Part shown: piece after piece, positions 1 to 8,500 of the stretch
Layout: every line of letters starts with the position of its first letter
Numbering within the stretch: the stretch's first letter is position 1
Assembly (NCBI RefSeq): GCF_007558725.1
Contig: NZ_VLPL01000006.1
Coordinates: 1-64,000 of the forward strand
From: Fluviicola chungangensis
GTDB taxonomy: Bacteria > Bacteroidota > Bacteroidia > Flavobacteriales_D > Crocinitomicaceae
DNA length: 64,000 bases
Direction: 5' to 3'
Program-made: the position numbers and the translations under genes
The notes under the pieces: generated by a model
Databases searched by the model: none
Seen by the model: only the letters and a program-made list of their open reading frames with translations
What the model was told of the DNA's origin: nothing

Positions 1-98
1 CAAATCATCCACACAAATCTTTAGCGGGGCAAAGCCCCTGGTTGTTTAAGGGAAGTAATAGATTGGAAAAAGTAAAACAGAATAATTATATTTAATCA

Positions 99-890
99 TT
101 GTCTGAAAACGGGGAAGGTTACAACTGGTTGTCAAAACCGGAGTATGCACATTGGGGAATTCACTCCATTTGGGCATTGGCTTTTAAAACCGGTGAAACC
201 AGCCTATCCAAACAGGCATGGTATCATTATAACCGTTTATTGGAAATAAGAAAACAAGTTAGAAAAGGAAACAAACCTAAGTACAAAAGCATCCTCGCAC
301 AGAACGTCAATCAAATCTGGCATGCAGATATTACCGTGTTCAAAACATTGGATGGAGTGAAGCATTATATTTACACGGTCATGGATAATTATTCCCGGTT
401 TATCCATTCATGGCAGATTGATACCGTTGTGTCAGCAACCCTTAGACTAAAAACTATTCAGGATGCTATTCAAAGTGCTTTTCAGGGAAAAAAGTATGAG
501 AACCTGCAACTAGTCACAGATGGAGGTCCTGAAAATGATAATTTAACTATCAAAGAGTTTATTCAAACAAACAATATCAACCACACCATTGCTCTCAGAG
601 ATATCAAACAATCCAACTCCATGATGGAGGCTTTCTACCGAACAACAAAATACCAATGGCTTTACCTGAAAGACATTTCAAACGGAAAGCAACTATTAAA
701 AGAGTTCGAACTCTGGATCAAAGAATACAATCATGAAAAACCTCATTATGCATCGGGAATCTATACTCCCTGCGACATTTTAAATGGAAATGACAAACAC
801 GAATCTTTCTCTGAAAGAATGAAAAGTGCTGCCCAAATGCGAAGAGAAATCAATAAAAATGCAGGATGTAACGCAAAATGTATTGAGTAA
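99..890 (+). pseudogene. 5'-truncated DDE transposase (second copy)
   Basis: This is the C-terminal part of the same transposase encoded intact at 3392-4675. From base 124 onward the two copies are virtually identical (one silent change seen near 697/4482), but about 170 N-terminal residues, including the HTH region, are missing. The open frame starts at a TTG using unrelated upstream bases, so it is a chance start. The catalytic motifs WHAD, TDGGPEND and the MMEAF glutamate remain, but loss of the DNA-binding part makes activity unlikely. A short GGGGC/GCCCC hairpin lies at 26-38 just before the junction. It sits on the 3' side of the displaced Rhs tip cassette, as the intact copy does for the main Rhs gene. 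Confidence 0.8.
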
Positions 891-1061
891 ATGAACTTCG
901 AAAAACCAAATTCAATTGTTCATCCTTTGTACAACTTATTTATTTCAGCAATGAATCATCAGGGAAGAGTCCGCCTAGACGGACTCTTATTAATTCCAGT
1001 GTTTTCAATAGATTACGAAAATTCGTATGTGTTTTCTAAGAAAGTTTTGGATGTAGCCCGG
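124..1061 (+). repeat. Direct repeat, transposase 3' part (copy 1)
   Basis: The bases are nearly identical to 3909-4846 at a constant offset of 3785. The repeat covers the transposase C-terminal coding part, its hairpin terminator and about 75 bp beyond. After it the copies diverge for a few dozen bases and then become similar again through a second terminator and a shared AT-rich stretch ending near 1146 (copy 2 near 4990). Confidence 0.9.
965..988 (+). terminator. Hairpin terminator after truncated transposase
   Basis: A perfect 9-bp stem AAGAGTCCG/CGGACTCTT with a 6-base loop is followed by TATTAATT. The same hairpin lies after the intact transposase at 4750-4773. Confidence 0.65.
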
Positions 1062-1089
1062 ATAGGAACAACCATTTTAAGCAAAAAAA

Positions 1090-1116
1090 GAACCCTTCCG
1101 AATTTCGAAAGGGTTC
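1090..1116. terminator. Bidirectional terminator after cassette A
   Basis: The stem GAACCCTT/AAGGGTTC is flanked by an A-run on one side and T-rich sequence on the other. It can end transcripts of the minus-strand gene at 1159-1581 and plus-strand read-through. Its counterpart, with a compensated stem (AAGCCCT/AGGGCTT), is at 4934-4961. Confidence 0.6.
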
Positions 1117-1158
1117 TAAAAACATATTTCAATAGCAGATAATTTGACACACTATGTA

Positions 1159-1581
1159 CTATTTCATCTGATAATTTGAGATACTACGCTTTTTTAAAGG
1201 GATTTGATACAGGTCACATATTTCTTGTATTATTTTTACTGTTTCATCATTTGCAAAAAACTTAATTTTACCTCCCTCTTTTGAATAAAGAACGTAATTC
1301 CTTTTCGCTTTGAAACCACCCCGAAACTCAACCGCTTTAATATTATCCCATAAAATTTTCTTTTTCTTTCCGAAAAAAATTGATTTATAAAGAATATATG
1401 TGTCAGTCAAGTTTGCTGTTTTAAAGCAACTATTTAGTAGTAATAAAAATATAGTCGTTCCAATTCCAATTCCAAAAACATTTTTGGAAAAGAAAATGAA
1501 AAATATTGCAAAGAAGCTCCCCACTATAAATGAAAGCCAATCATATGGGGTATAATGATTTATGTTCTTAGTTTGATCCAT
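1159..1581 (-). CDS. Small two-TM membrane protein, candidate Rhs immunity protein
   Basis: The 140-residue protein has two adjacent hydrophobic segments (about residues 16-32 and 36-52) followed by a soluble, basic C-terminal part of alternating strands ending in a helix, which resembles a bacterial PH-like fold. It starts 3 bp after the stop of the displaced Rhs tip (1585-3237), on the same strand, and is followed by a terminator. In polymorphic toxin loci the gene directly 3' of a toxin tip usually encodes its immunity protein, and a membrane location fits a membrane-acting toxin. I recognise no specific family, so the immunity role rests on position only. Confidence 0.6.
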   Translation of the reverse strand: MDQTKNINHYTPYDWLSFIVGSFFAIFFIFFSKNVFGIGIGTTIFLLLLNSCFKTANLTDTYILYKSIFFGKKKKILWDNIKAVEFRGGFKAKRNYVLYSKEGGKIKFFANDETVKIIQEICDLYQIPLKKRSISNYQMK

Positions 1582-1584
1582 TTT

Positions 1585-3237
1585 TTAAAATTGAACAGCA
1601 AATTTCCCCTTAGATAATCTATCTGACGGCTCTTTTGGTTTTAGCATATCAGCACCGGACAAAGTTGTAGTGAAAGTTGAATAACCAATATTAAAGAGAC
1701 CAAAATTTTCAGCAGTTGTTAGCGCAGATCCAAAATTTGGCGTCTTAGCAGCTGTTGAAATAAAACCTTTTGTACCATTAGCTAGGTCGGCTGCTCCAAA
1801 AACAAATTTGATATTATTCAAAGTTCCTGGAGCAATACCCGTAGTGCTCGAAAGAAAGGTTTGTCCTCCTCTTCTTGTGGTCATATCATCTGCACTGGAA
1901 ACTAAGCCTCCATAAGCCCAAACACTTCCGCCTTCCAAAGCAATTGTTCCTCCTGACAAAACGACTCCAATCGTTCCAAAAAAGAGTTCTTTTCCTCCAT
2001 TCTCATTCCATCCCTTCTCGCCACCAAGATAGCCCCCAGCATTCGCTCCATCATCTCCACCTTCCATAGGGTCATAATATGTTGGATCAGATGCATAATA
2101 ATCACTTCCATGAGCAAATGATTGACTAGGTGGGGCTTTCGCAGCTTGCGTTGATTTAAACTGCATATAAACATTGTCCATATTTGGCTCTCCTTTATAC
2201 TTTACAAAATAGTCTTCACCATTTTTCTTTCCATGTACTTTTGTTTCAACAATTTTTTTGTCTTTCCAAGTATGATACATGTTAATATTTTGCTTCAAAT
2301 TATTATCTATTTCTGTCCATTCATGTTTTAGTTTTTTTGTTGTAGGATTATAAGAATAATGTTCAATTTTTTCTAATCCCTCTAATTCTAAACAATGAAT
2401 AACATTATTCTCACTAAATGCGTAGGGACTATTCCATGGATAATCTTTTGTCAATGGATCAAGTGCAAAGAACCTTCCCAACCTCGGATCGTGCATTCGA
2501 TATTCAAAATTCAAGCTGTTTCCTTCTCCTTTGATCTCATCATCCCTTTCTTGACCTTGGAATCCGTATCGATAACTCCCCCTCGCAATCAACGTATATA
2601 GCGTGTCCACATCAATACCCACCAATTTCATATTCGCCAGCGAGTAAGCTGCGCTGCCACTGTAGCGCACACGCACAAAGGCCTCAGTTGGTGTAAAATA
2701 CTTCGTTTGCGTTCCGTTCATACTCGTGGTGTTCACTAAACTTGTCCAGCCGCTGGTTCCGTTCGGACTTTGTTCTACCGTGAAAGTTACCGAATTATTT
2801 TCACTTTGTGTATACGTCAGTTCATAATCGTCATTCGGTGAAACCGGGAAATTGCGCTGAATAACCGGTGTTTCCCCTGCTACGCGCAGTTTGTTCGGTG
2901 AGCCTGTCAGCACATTCATATACGCCGTAGCCCAGTTGGTACTCCAGCCATCGGTGTTTTGTGAAACAATGGTTCCGCTAACAAAATTGGAGGTGTCCAA
3001 ATTCGTTCCGGTCATACGCGCTAAACGCAGGTTATCCAAGTAATAGCCATAACCAACGGCCGTGGAGGTGTTTCCCGGCACAAACTCTGCTTTGATGGAA
3101 ACGCTTCCCGCAGGGGCCGTGAAGGTGAGCGAGGCCAGGAAACTGCTGGTGTTATTGTATCTCAAAGCTTTGATGCGCGTGGCAACGCCGCTCGAGTTGA
3201 TACTGCAAAGGATTTGTTCGGGTCGTATTTTGGGCAC
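1585..3237 (-). CDS. Displaced Rhs C-terminal tip (orphan toxin cassette A)
   Basis: This is the C-terminal end of an Rhs protein without its secretion signal, YD repeats or N-terminal shell. From about base 3215 it matches the last jelly-roll-like domain and the Rhs-associated core of the giant gene at 5507-19300, including the [11 protein letters not shown] signature. At DNA level 2567-2994 is about 98% identical to 6540-6967. After the core ([13 protein letters not shown]) the tip diverges completely. It is about 280 residues, charged at first, then glycine-rich and hydrophobic ([17 protein letters not shown]), which suggests a membrane-acting toxin. The first codons before the homology are probably fortuitous. 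It is most likely a silent donor module that can recombine into the expressed Rhs gene. The next gene downstream is its candidate immunity gene. Confidence 0.75.
   Translation of the reverse strand: MPKIRPEQILCSINSSGVATRIKALRYNNTSSFLASLTFTAPAGSVSIKAEFVPGNTSTAVGYGYYLDNLRLARMTGTNLDTSNFVSGTIVSQNTDGWSTNWATAYMNVLTGSPNKLRVAGETPVIQRNFPVSPNDDYELTYTQSENNSVTFTVEQSPNGTSGWTSLVNTTSMNGTQTKYFTPTEAFVRVRYSGSAAYSLANMKLVGIDVDTLYTLIARGSYRYGFQGQERDDEIKGEGNSLNFEYRMHDPRLGRFFALDPLTKDYPWNSPYAFSENNVIHCLELEGLEKIEHYSYNPTTKKLKHEWTEIDNNLKQNINMYHTWKDKKIVETKVHGKKNGEDYFVKYKGEPNMDNVYMQFKSTQAAKAPPSQSFAHGSDYYASDPTYYDPMEGGDDGANAGGYLGGEKGWNENGGKELFFGTIGVVLSGGTIALEGGSVWAYGGLVSSADDMTTRRGGQTFLSSTTGIAPGTLNNIKFVFGAADLANGTKGFISTAAKTPNFGSALTTAENFGLFNIGYSTFTTTLSGADMLKPKEPSDRLSKGKFAVQF
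2567..2994 (-). repeat. Rhs core direct repeat, copy in orphan cassette
   Basis: It aligns without gaps to 6540-6967 at an offset of 3973 with only about seven substitutions seen by eye. It encodes the last beta-sandwich domain and the start of the Rhs-associated core. The recent identity points to duplication or gene conversion. Confidence 0.9.
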
Positions 3238-3391
3238 CCCGCTGATGAAACCATTCCGTTCCTACATGGTTTATCAGGGCCGGGCTTTCCACGCTACAAG
3301 GTAGCCTGCTCCAATCCCTGGTGCAGAGATACTTTTAACAAGTACAATTCGAAGTAATTCCCGCTATTTTTGTTGAGTTGAATAATCAAGT

Positions 3392-4675
3392 ATGAAAACC
3401 TACCAAACCTATTCCACTGCACTCAAAACCTATTACTCGTTGGGTTTACACGAACAATTTGTAACTAAAAACATCCGTTCTCAAATTCCAGCAACCACTT
3501 CAAACTCCTGGAAAAAGAGTTCTTTTACTGCCATCATTGGAACCGATTTGGAAAAGAACATTCATAAAAACCTGTCAGAAATTCAATTACTCTATCATCA
3601 GCACGCAACTATTCCAAGGAAGATAGCAACTGCTCAAATTCGTTTGATAATTTTTATAATCTCTTGTTTTGATAAATCAGTATTCCAAAAAACTCTCAGG
3701 AATAGAAAAACTGAACTCATCAATTTTATAGAACGCTTTGAGGAGCAAATCTCCTATAAACAACTCTGTAAAGTTTTGGATATTTCAGCTAAAACACTTT
3801 ACCACTGGAAAACACAAGTCAAGTTCAAATGTGATCATTCCCCATTGCTGTTATGTGTCAAACGGCATCCCAATCAGGCAACAATTCATGAAGTAAAAAC
3901 AATCAAAAACTGGTTGTCAAAACCGGAGTATGCACATTGGGGAATTCACTCCATTTGGGCATTGGCTTTTAAAACCGGTGAAACCAGCCTATCCAAACAG
4001 GCATGGTATCATTATAACCGTTTATTGGAAATAAGAAAACAAGTTAGAAAAGGAAACAAACCTAAGTACAAAAGCATCCTCGCACAGAACGTCAATCAAA
4101 TCTGGCATGCAGATATTACCGTGTTCAAAACATTGGATGGAGTGAAGCATTATATTTACACGGTCATGGATAATTATTCCCGGTTTATCCATTCATGGCA
4201 GATTGATACCGTTGTGTCAGCAACCCTTAGACTAAAAACTATTCAGGATGCTATTCAAAGTGCTTTTCAGGGAAAAAAGTATGAGAACCTGCAACTAGTC
4301 ACAGATGGAGGTCCTGAAAATGATAATTTAACTATCAAAGAGTTTATTCAAACAAACAATATCAACCACACCATTGCTCTCAGAGATATCAAACAATCCA
4401 ACTCCATGATGGAGGCTTTCTACCGAACAACAAAATACCAATGGCTTTACCTGAAAGACATTTCAAACGGAAAGCAATTATTAAAAGAGTTCGAACTCTG
4501 GATCAAAGAATACAATCATGAAAAACCTCATTATGCATCGGGAATCTATACTCCCTGCGACATTTTAAATGGAAATGACAAACACGAATCTTTCTCTGAA
4601 AGAATGAAAAGTGCTGCCCAAATGCGAAGAGAAATCAATAAAAATGCAGGATGTAACGCAAAATGTATTGAGTAA
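3392..4675 (+). CDS. DDE integrase-core transposase (intact)
   Basis: The 427-residue transposase has an N-terminal half with a helix-turn-helix (around LCKVLDISAKTLYHWK), then an rve-type integrase core with DDE residues in WHADIT, TDGGPEND and MMEAF. The layout resembles orfB/IS3-like or IS481-like enzymes fused to their own HTH, and I do not assign a family. It lies between the orphan tip cassette and the expressed Rhs gene, on the opposite strand. I could not find convincing terminal inverted repeats, so it may travel with Rhs cassettes rather than as a free insertion sequence. A hairpin terminator follows at 4750. Confidence 0.85.
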   Translation: MKTYQTYSTALKTYYSLGLHEQFVTKNIRSQIPATTSNSWKKSSFTAIIGTDLEKNIHKNLSEIQLLYHQHATIPRKIATAQIRLIIFIISCFDKSVFQKTLRNRKTELINFIERFEEQISYKQLCKVLDISAKTLYHWKTQVKFKCDHSPLLLCVKRHPNQATIHEVKTIKNWLSKPEYAHWGIHSIWALAFKTGETSLSKQAWYHYNRLLEIRKQVRKGNKPKYKSILAQNVNQIWHADITVFKTLDGVKHYIYTVMDNYSRFIHSWQIDTVVSATLRLKTIQDAIQSAFQGKKYENLQLVTDGGPENDNLTIKEFIQTNNINHTIALRDIKQSNSMMEAFYRTTKYQWLYLKDISNGKQLLKEFELWIKEYNHEKPHYASGIYTPCDILNGNDKHESFSERMKSAAQMRREINKNAGCNAKCIE

Positions 4676-4846
4676 ATGAACTTCGAAAAACCAAATTCAA
4701 TTGTTCATCCTTTGTACAACTTATTTATTTCAGCAATGAATCATCAGGGAAGAGTCCGCCTAGACGGACTCTTATTAATTCCAGTGTTTTCAATAGATTA
4801 CGAAAATTCGTATGTGTTTTCTAAGAAAGTTTTGGATGTAGCCCGG
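3909..4846 (+). repeat. Direct repeat, transposase 3' part (copy 2)
   Basis: This is the partner of 124-1061. Together with the Rhs core repeats it shows that a unit of about 3.8-4.0 kb (transposase, terminator, immunity gene, tip, core) exists in tandem. Confidence 0.9.
4750..4773 (+). terminator. Hairpin terminator after intact transposase
   Basis: The stem AAGAGTCCG/CGGACTCTT with loop CCTAGA is followed by T-rich sequence, identical to the hairpin at 965-988. Confidence 0.65.
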
Positions 4847-4933
4847 CTTGTAGCGAAAATAGCAATTGTTAATAAGTTTCTTGGATTTAACGGACAGGAA
4901 CGACCATTTTTAAAGATTATGAGCAAAAAAAGA

Positions 4934-4961
4934 AAGCCCTCCCGAAAATTCGAAAGGGCTT
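4934..4961. terminator. Terminator of the Rhs operon
   Basis: An AAGCCCT/AGGGCTT stem has inner pairing CGAA/TTCG and A/T-rich flanks on both sides. It lies about 40 bp past the stop of the last Rhs operon gene (4999) and is equivalent to 1090-1116. Confidence 0.6.
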
Positions 4962-4998
4962 CTAAATGTTTATTTCAATAGCAGATAATTTGATAGCG

Positions 4999-5544
4999 TT
5001 ATAAATTCAAAATATATTTTTGAAGTATTTTTTTTTCAATGCTATCTAGGCAATAATAATTCCAATGCACATTCCCCTTTTCGATATAAAAAAAATCGCT
5101 TTTAGATACGCTTAGTACCTTTGGCTTATACTTCAATAATCTCTTATCCAAATTGATAATCTCGTCTTTTGACAAAGGTTTTTGGACATGACAAGCAAAA
5201 CAATTTTTTTGAAATAAATATAAACCATTATTACGTTCTTCAATTGCATTAGAGAACTCAGAAATATTAACAGTATAGTTACTCTTAATTTTAGTATCTA
5301 CATAACTACCTAGTTCCTTAGTTCCATAATATAAATAAAATACATCCAATTTATCTAAACGACTTCTTACCAAAAGAGAATCTCCAAATTTAATAGTATC
5401 CACTCCTCTATCGACAAGAAGATTTGCTATTCCACAATTAACTGTTTTACAATTTTTCTCATCCTTACAACCGAGTAAAAGAAATAGATAAGCAACAATA
5501 AAAAAACTAAAGGCCTTGTAATGATTCTCCATTTGTACTTTCAT
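4999..5544 (-). CDS. Lipoprotein with CxxCH motif, candidate immunity protein for the Rhs tip
   Basis: The 181-residue predicted lipoprotein has a hydrophobic signal at residues 11-24 with a lipobox LLLGC (Cys26). A c-type heme motif CFACH (residues 115-119) is preceded by LFQKN, as at the N-terminus of class I cytochromes c. No methionine follows, so the usual Met axial ligand is missing; one histidine (NVHW) could replace it. The start overlaps the 3' end of the Rhs gene by 38 bp (26 bp if Met5 is used), suggesting translational coupling. That overlap, and position directly after a toxin tip, make it the candidate periplasmic immunity protein. A plain small cytochrome-like lipoprotein is the alternative. 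Confidence 0.6.
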   Translation of the reverse strand: MKVQMENHYKAFSFFIVAYLFLLLGCKDEKNCKTVNCGIANLLVDRGVDTIKFGDSLLVRSRLDKLDVFYLYYGTKELGSYVDTKIKSNYTVNISEFSNAIEERNNGLYLFQKNCFACHVQKPLSKDEIINLDKRLLKYKPKVLSVSKSDFFYIEKGNVHWNYYCLDSIEKKILQKYILNL

Positions 5545-8500
5545 TTACATTATATCTTATCGTTCCTCCCGCATCCTTGTTTTTCTGATAATCTGCAGGC
5601 TTAGTAATTGGAACTATCCAATTATTCCAATTTCCCATATTTGGTTTTTGAAGTAAAACATTATGAGCTTGCCTAGCAATAATCAATAAATTCATTCCTA
5701 ATTCATATTTTGTTATAGGTGCTAAGGAAAAATTTCTAGATGCGGACCCCATAACGCCTATTCCTGGGCTTGTTTTTGTATATGTATCATCTGCACCATC
5801 TAAATGAAGTAATTCATGAATAGAAACATTACTTGCCTTAAAATTCAAATCGAGCGTTGTAACATCTCTTGGCGAAATATAGGATGCTTCTACCACACAA
5901 GCCTCTGCTCCTTTTGAGTCCGCCAAACCAGCAGGGTTGTTAACTTCTCCTGAGGCTGCCAAATCATCACGGATTCCTATTAAAGTTGACTCATCATTAA
6001 TTTTACTGGCATCATCTTGTGCTAAATATGATACTTTACCAGCAACAAAATTTACATTTACATTAAAGACAAGCTTATAGTCTTTTGGTATATGTCCATA
6101 CTGAGGACGTATTAACCCATCCAAAACTTCAGCTTCTTTTCCAGCAAAACTATATGAGAAATCACTATTTGCCCATTGTTGTGCAATTGATTTTGCTAAT
6201 TCTAATCCTTGAGCAACTGTTAAATTTAATGTTGATTGATTAACCAGGGTTATATCTCTAGTAACTGTAATGTCGTATGTAATAGTATAAGTTTTTGTTT
6301 TGTCATCTTTAGCCATGCTATGAACCTTCCACCCAATAATTGGACCTTCACCATTTTTATCTGATAAATAAATAGGATTATTAGCCGCATAGCAATAAGA
6401 TGACATAAATGGATAAGCAGACGCCTTTGGATCAAGGCTAAAGAATCTACCTAGTCTTGGATCATGCATCCTAGCTCCAAAATCATAACTGTTTCCTGCT
6501 CCTTTCAGTTCGTCATCCTTTTCCATTCCGTTGAATGCATATCGATAACTCCCCCTCGCAATCAACGTATATAGCGTGTCCACATCAATACCCACCAATT
6601 TCATATTCGCCAGCGAGTAAGCTGCGCTGCCACTGTAGCGCACACGCACAAAGGCCTCAGTTGGTGTAAAATACTTCGTTTGCGTTCCGTTCATACTCGT
6701 GGTGTTCACTAAACTTGTCCAGCCGCTGGTTCCGTTCGGACTCTGTTCTACCGTGAAAGTTAGCGAATTATTTTCACTTTGTGTATACGTCAGTTCATAA
6801 TCGTCATTCGGTGAAACCGGGAAGTTCCGTTGAATAACCGGTGTTTCCCCTGCTACGCGCAGTTTGTTCGGTGAGCCTGTCAGCACATTCATATACGCCG
6901 TAGCCCAGTTGGCACTCCAGCCATCGGTGTTTTGTGAAACAATGCTTCCGCTAACAAAATTGGAGGTATACAGGTTGGTACCCGTCATGCGTGTCAAACG
7001 CAGGTTGTCCACCACATACACTCTCCCGGAAGCCAAACCGGCGTTCCCTGGTTTAAACACGGCCTGGATGGAAACACTACCAACTGGCGCCGTAAAGGTG
7101 AGTGAAACAGGGACTGTACCGGTTAATAAATTGTACCGCACAGCTTTCAATCGGGTCAATGCTCCGCCAGAGTTCACACTGTATATAATCAAAGAATCTT
7201 GCGTACTTCCTGTGCTTGGAATACCTGTTGAAGGGTAGCTCACATAGTTTACATCCCCTCTGAAACGGTAAACTGCCCCTGCGGTTGTGCCGGTATACGT
7301 TCGTTGAACTCCTGCAATCAACACATTATTGGACGAGATCGTCACTCTGCGTAAAAGCTGTGTTTGGGTATCGATCGTCCATCCGTCCCAACTCGGTTTG
7401 ATAACTACCGGTGAACTAAAGTGTCCTTGATAAATCGTCGTACTTCCAACAATTAATTTGCAAACGGTTAGTTTGATTGCGGCATCAAATATTCCTGTCC
7501 ATACAAGGGTATATTTGGACCCTACCGTTAATGTAGGCAAATTAAAGGCATAATTTCCACTCGCCGTAATGTCTCCAAGGGTTGCTACCAATCCGGTTAA
7601 CTGACCCGATGAATTCACGGAATAAACATGTAATTGTGCTTTGCGGGACGGGTTAGTACCCAATAAATTCGCGGTGAAGTTTACTTTGTGCAATCCGGAT
7701 GTTGCAACAAACGGGGTCAGGTAAATGAGACCAGATGCGTTCGGATAAATAAAATCAGCATTACTCGCATTATACACGATGGCAACAGAAGGATCATAAT
7801 TCCAGCCATCCACTACCGGTGCTACATAAGTCGGGCTCTCCAGGTCGGTAAAATGAACATCCGTTAAAGTAGTGTCGGTAATCACGATATCATCCAGGGT
7901 GAACACCCCGCCCTCGTGGAATTTTAAGCGCATTCCGGTTGCATTAGGTGTTACCACAAACGAATAAGTGGTCGCAGTAGATCCTGCAGTCAACGCCTGT
8001 GACAGGATTTGTGTTGGAACTCCACCGGTAATCGAATAAGCCTTAAAATAGGCTCCTGTAGATGCATCGGTCACATTAAACGTTACCCGGTACTCATGTC
8101 CGGCCTGTGTGGTGAAATCACGGATTACTCCGTCATTCGCATCCGTACTTTCTACCCGCAGTCGGTTTGTTGCGCCGGTGATTCCCAGTGATACATCATT
8201 GGTTTCTGCCTTCCAGTTATCGTAGAATGGCTGTGTCCAGGCACCTGTGGTGAAATTAGACAGGTAAACCGTATCGATGTTTTCAATGTAAGTAGTATCA
8301 TACATCGGCGCAATCTTCTCAGTGGAACGTCCATCCAGCATCACCCCGAACGGAGAGTAATCAAACACAAGATCAATTGCCACCCGGTAGCCGTCCACAT
8401 CTCCATCGGAATTTTCATCCAACGGTGCAATGTGGTCGTTGATCACGGCCAGTACATTCCCCAAGTGGTTGCTAAACTCGTAGTTACGCAATCCAAGCTG

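Noticed and set aside
891-1142. Small plus-strand frame (83 codons) after the truncated transposase, with a 101-codon homologue at 4676-4981
   Set aside because: Both frames read through two hairpin terminators, their C-terminal parts are shifted between copies, and the conserved part is non-coding in character.
3215-3237. ATG at 3237 as a true start for the orphan Rhs tip
   Set aside because: The codons before about 3215 do not match Rhs sequence and the protein lacks any export signal; the start is probably fortuitous.
3340-4860. Terminal inverted repeats of an insertion sequence around the intact transposase
   Set aside because: I compared both ends by eye and found only short CGGGCT-like matches, not a convincing inverted repeat or target duplication.
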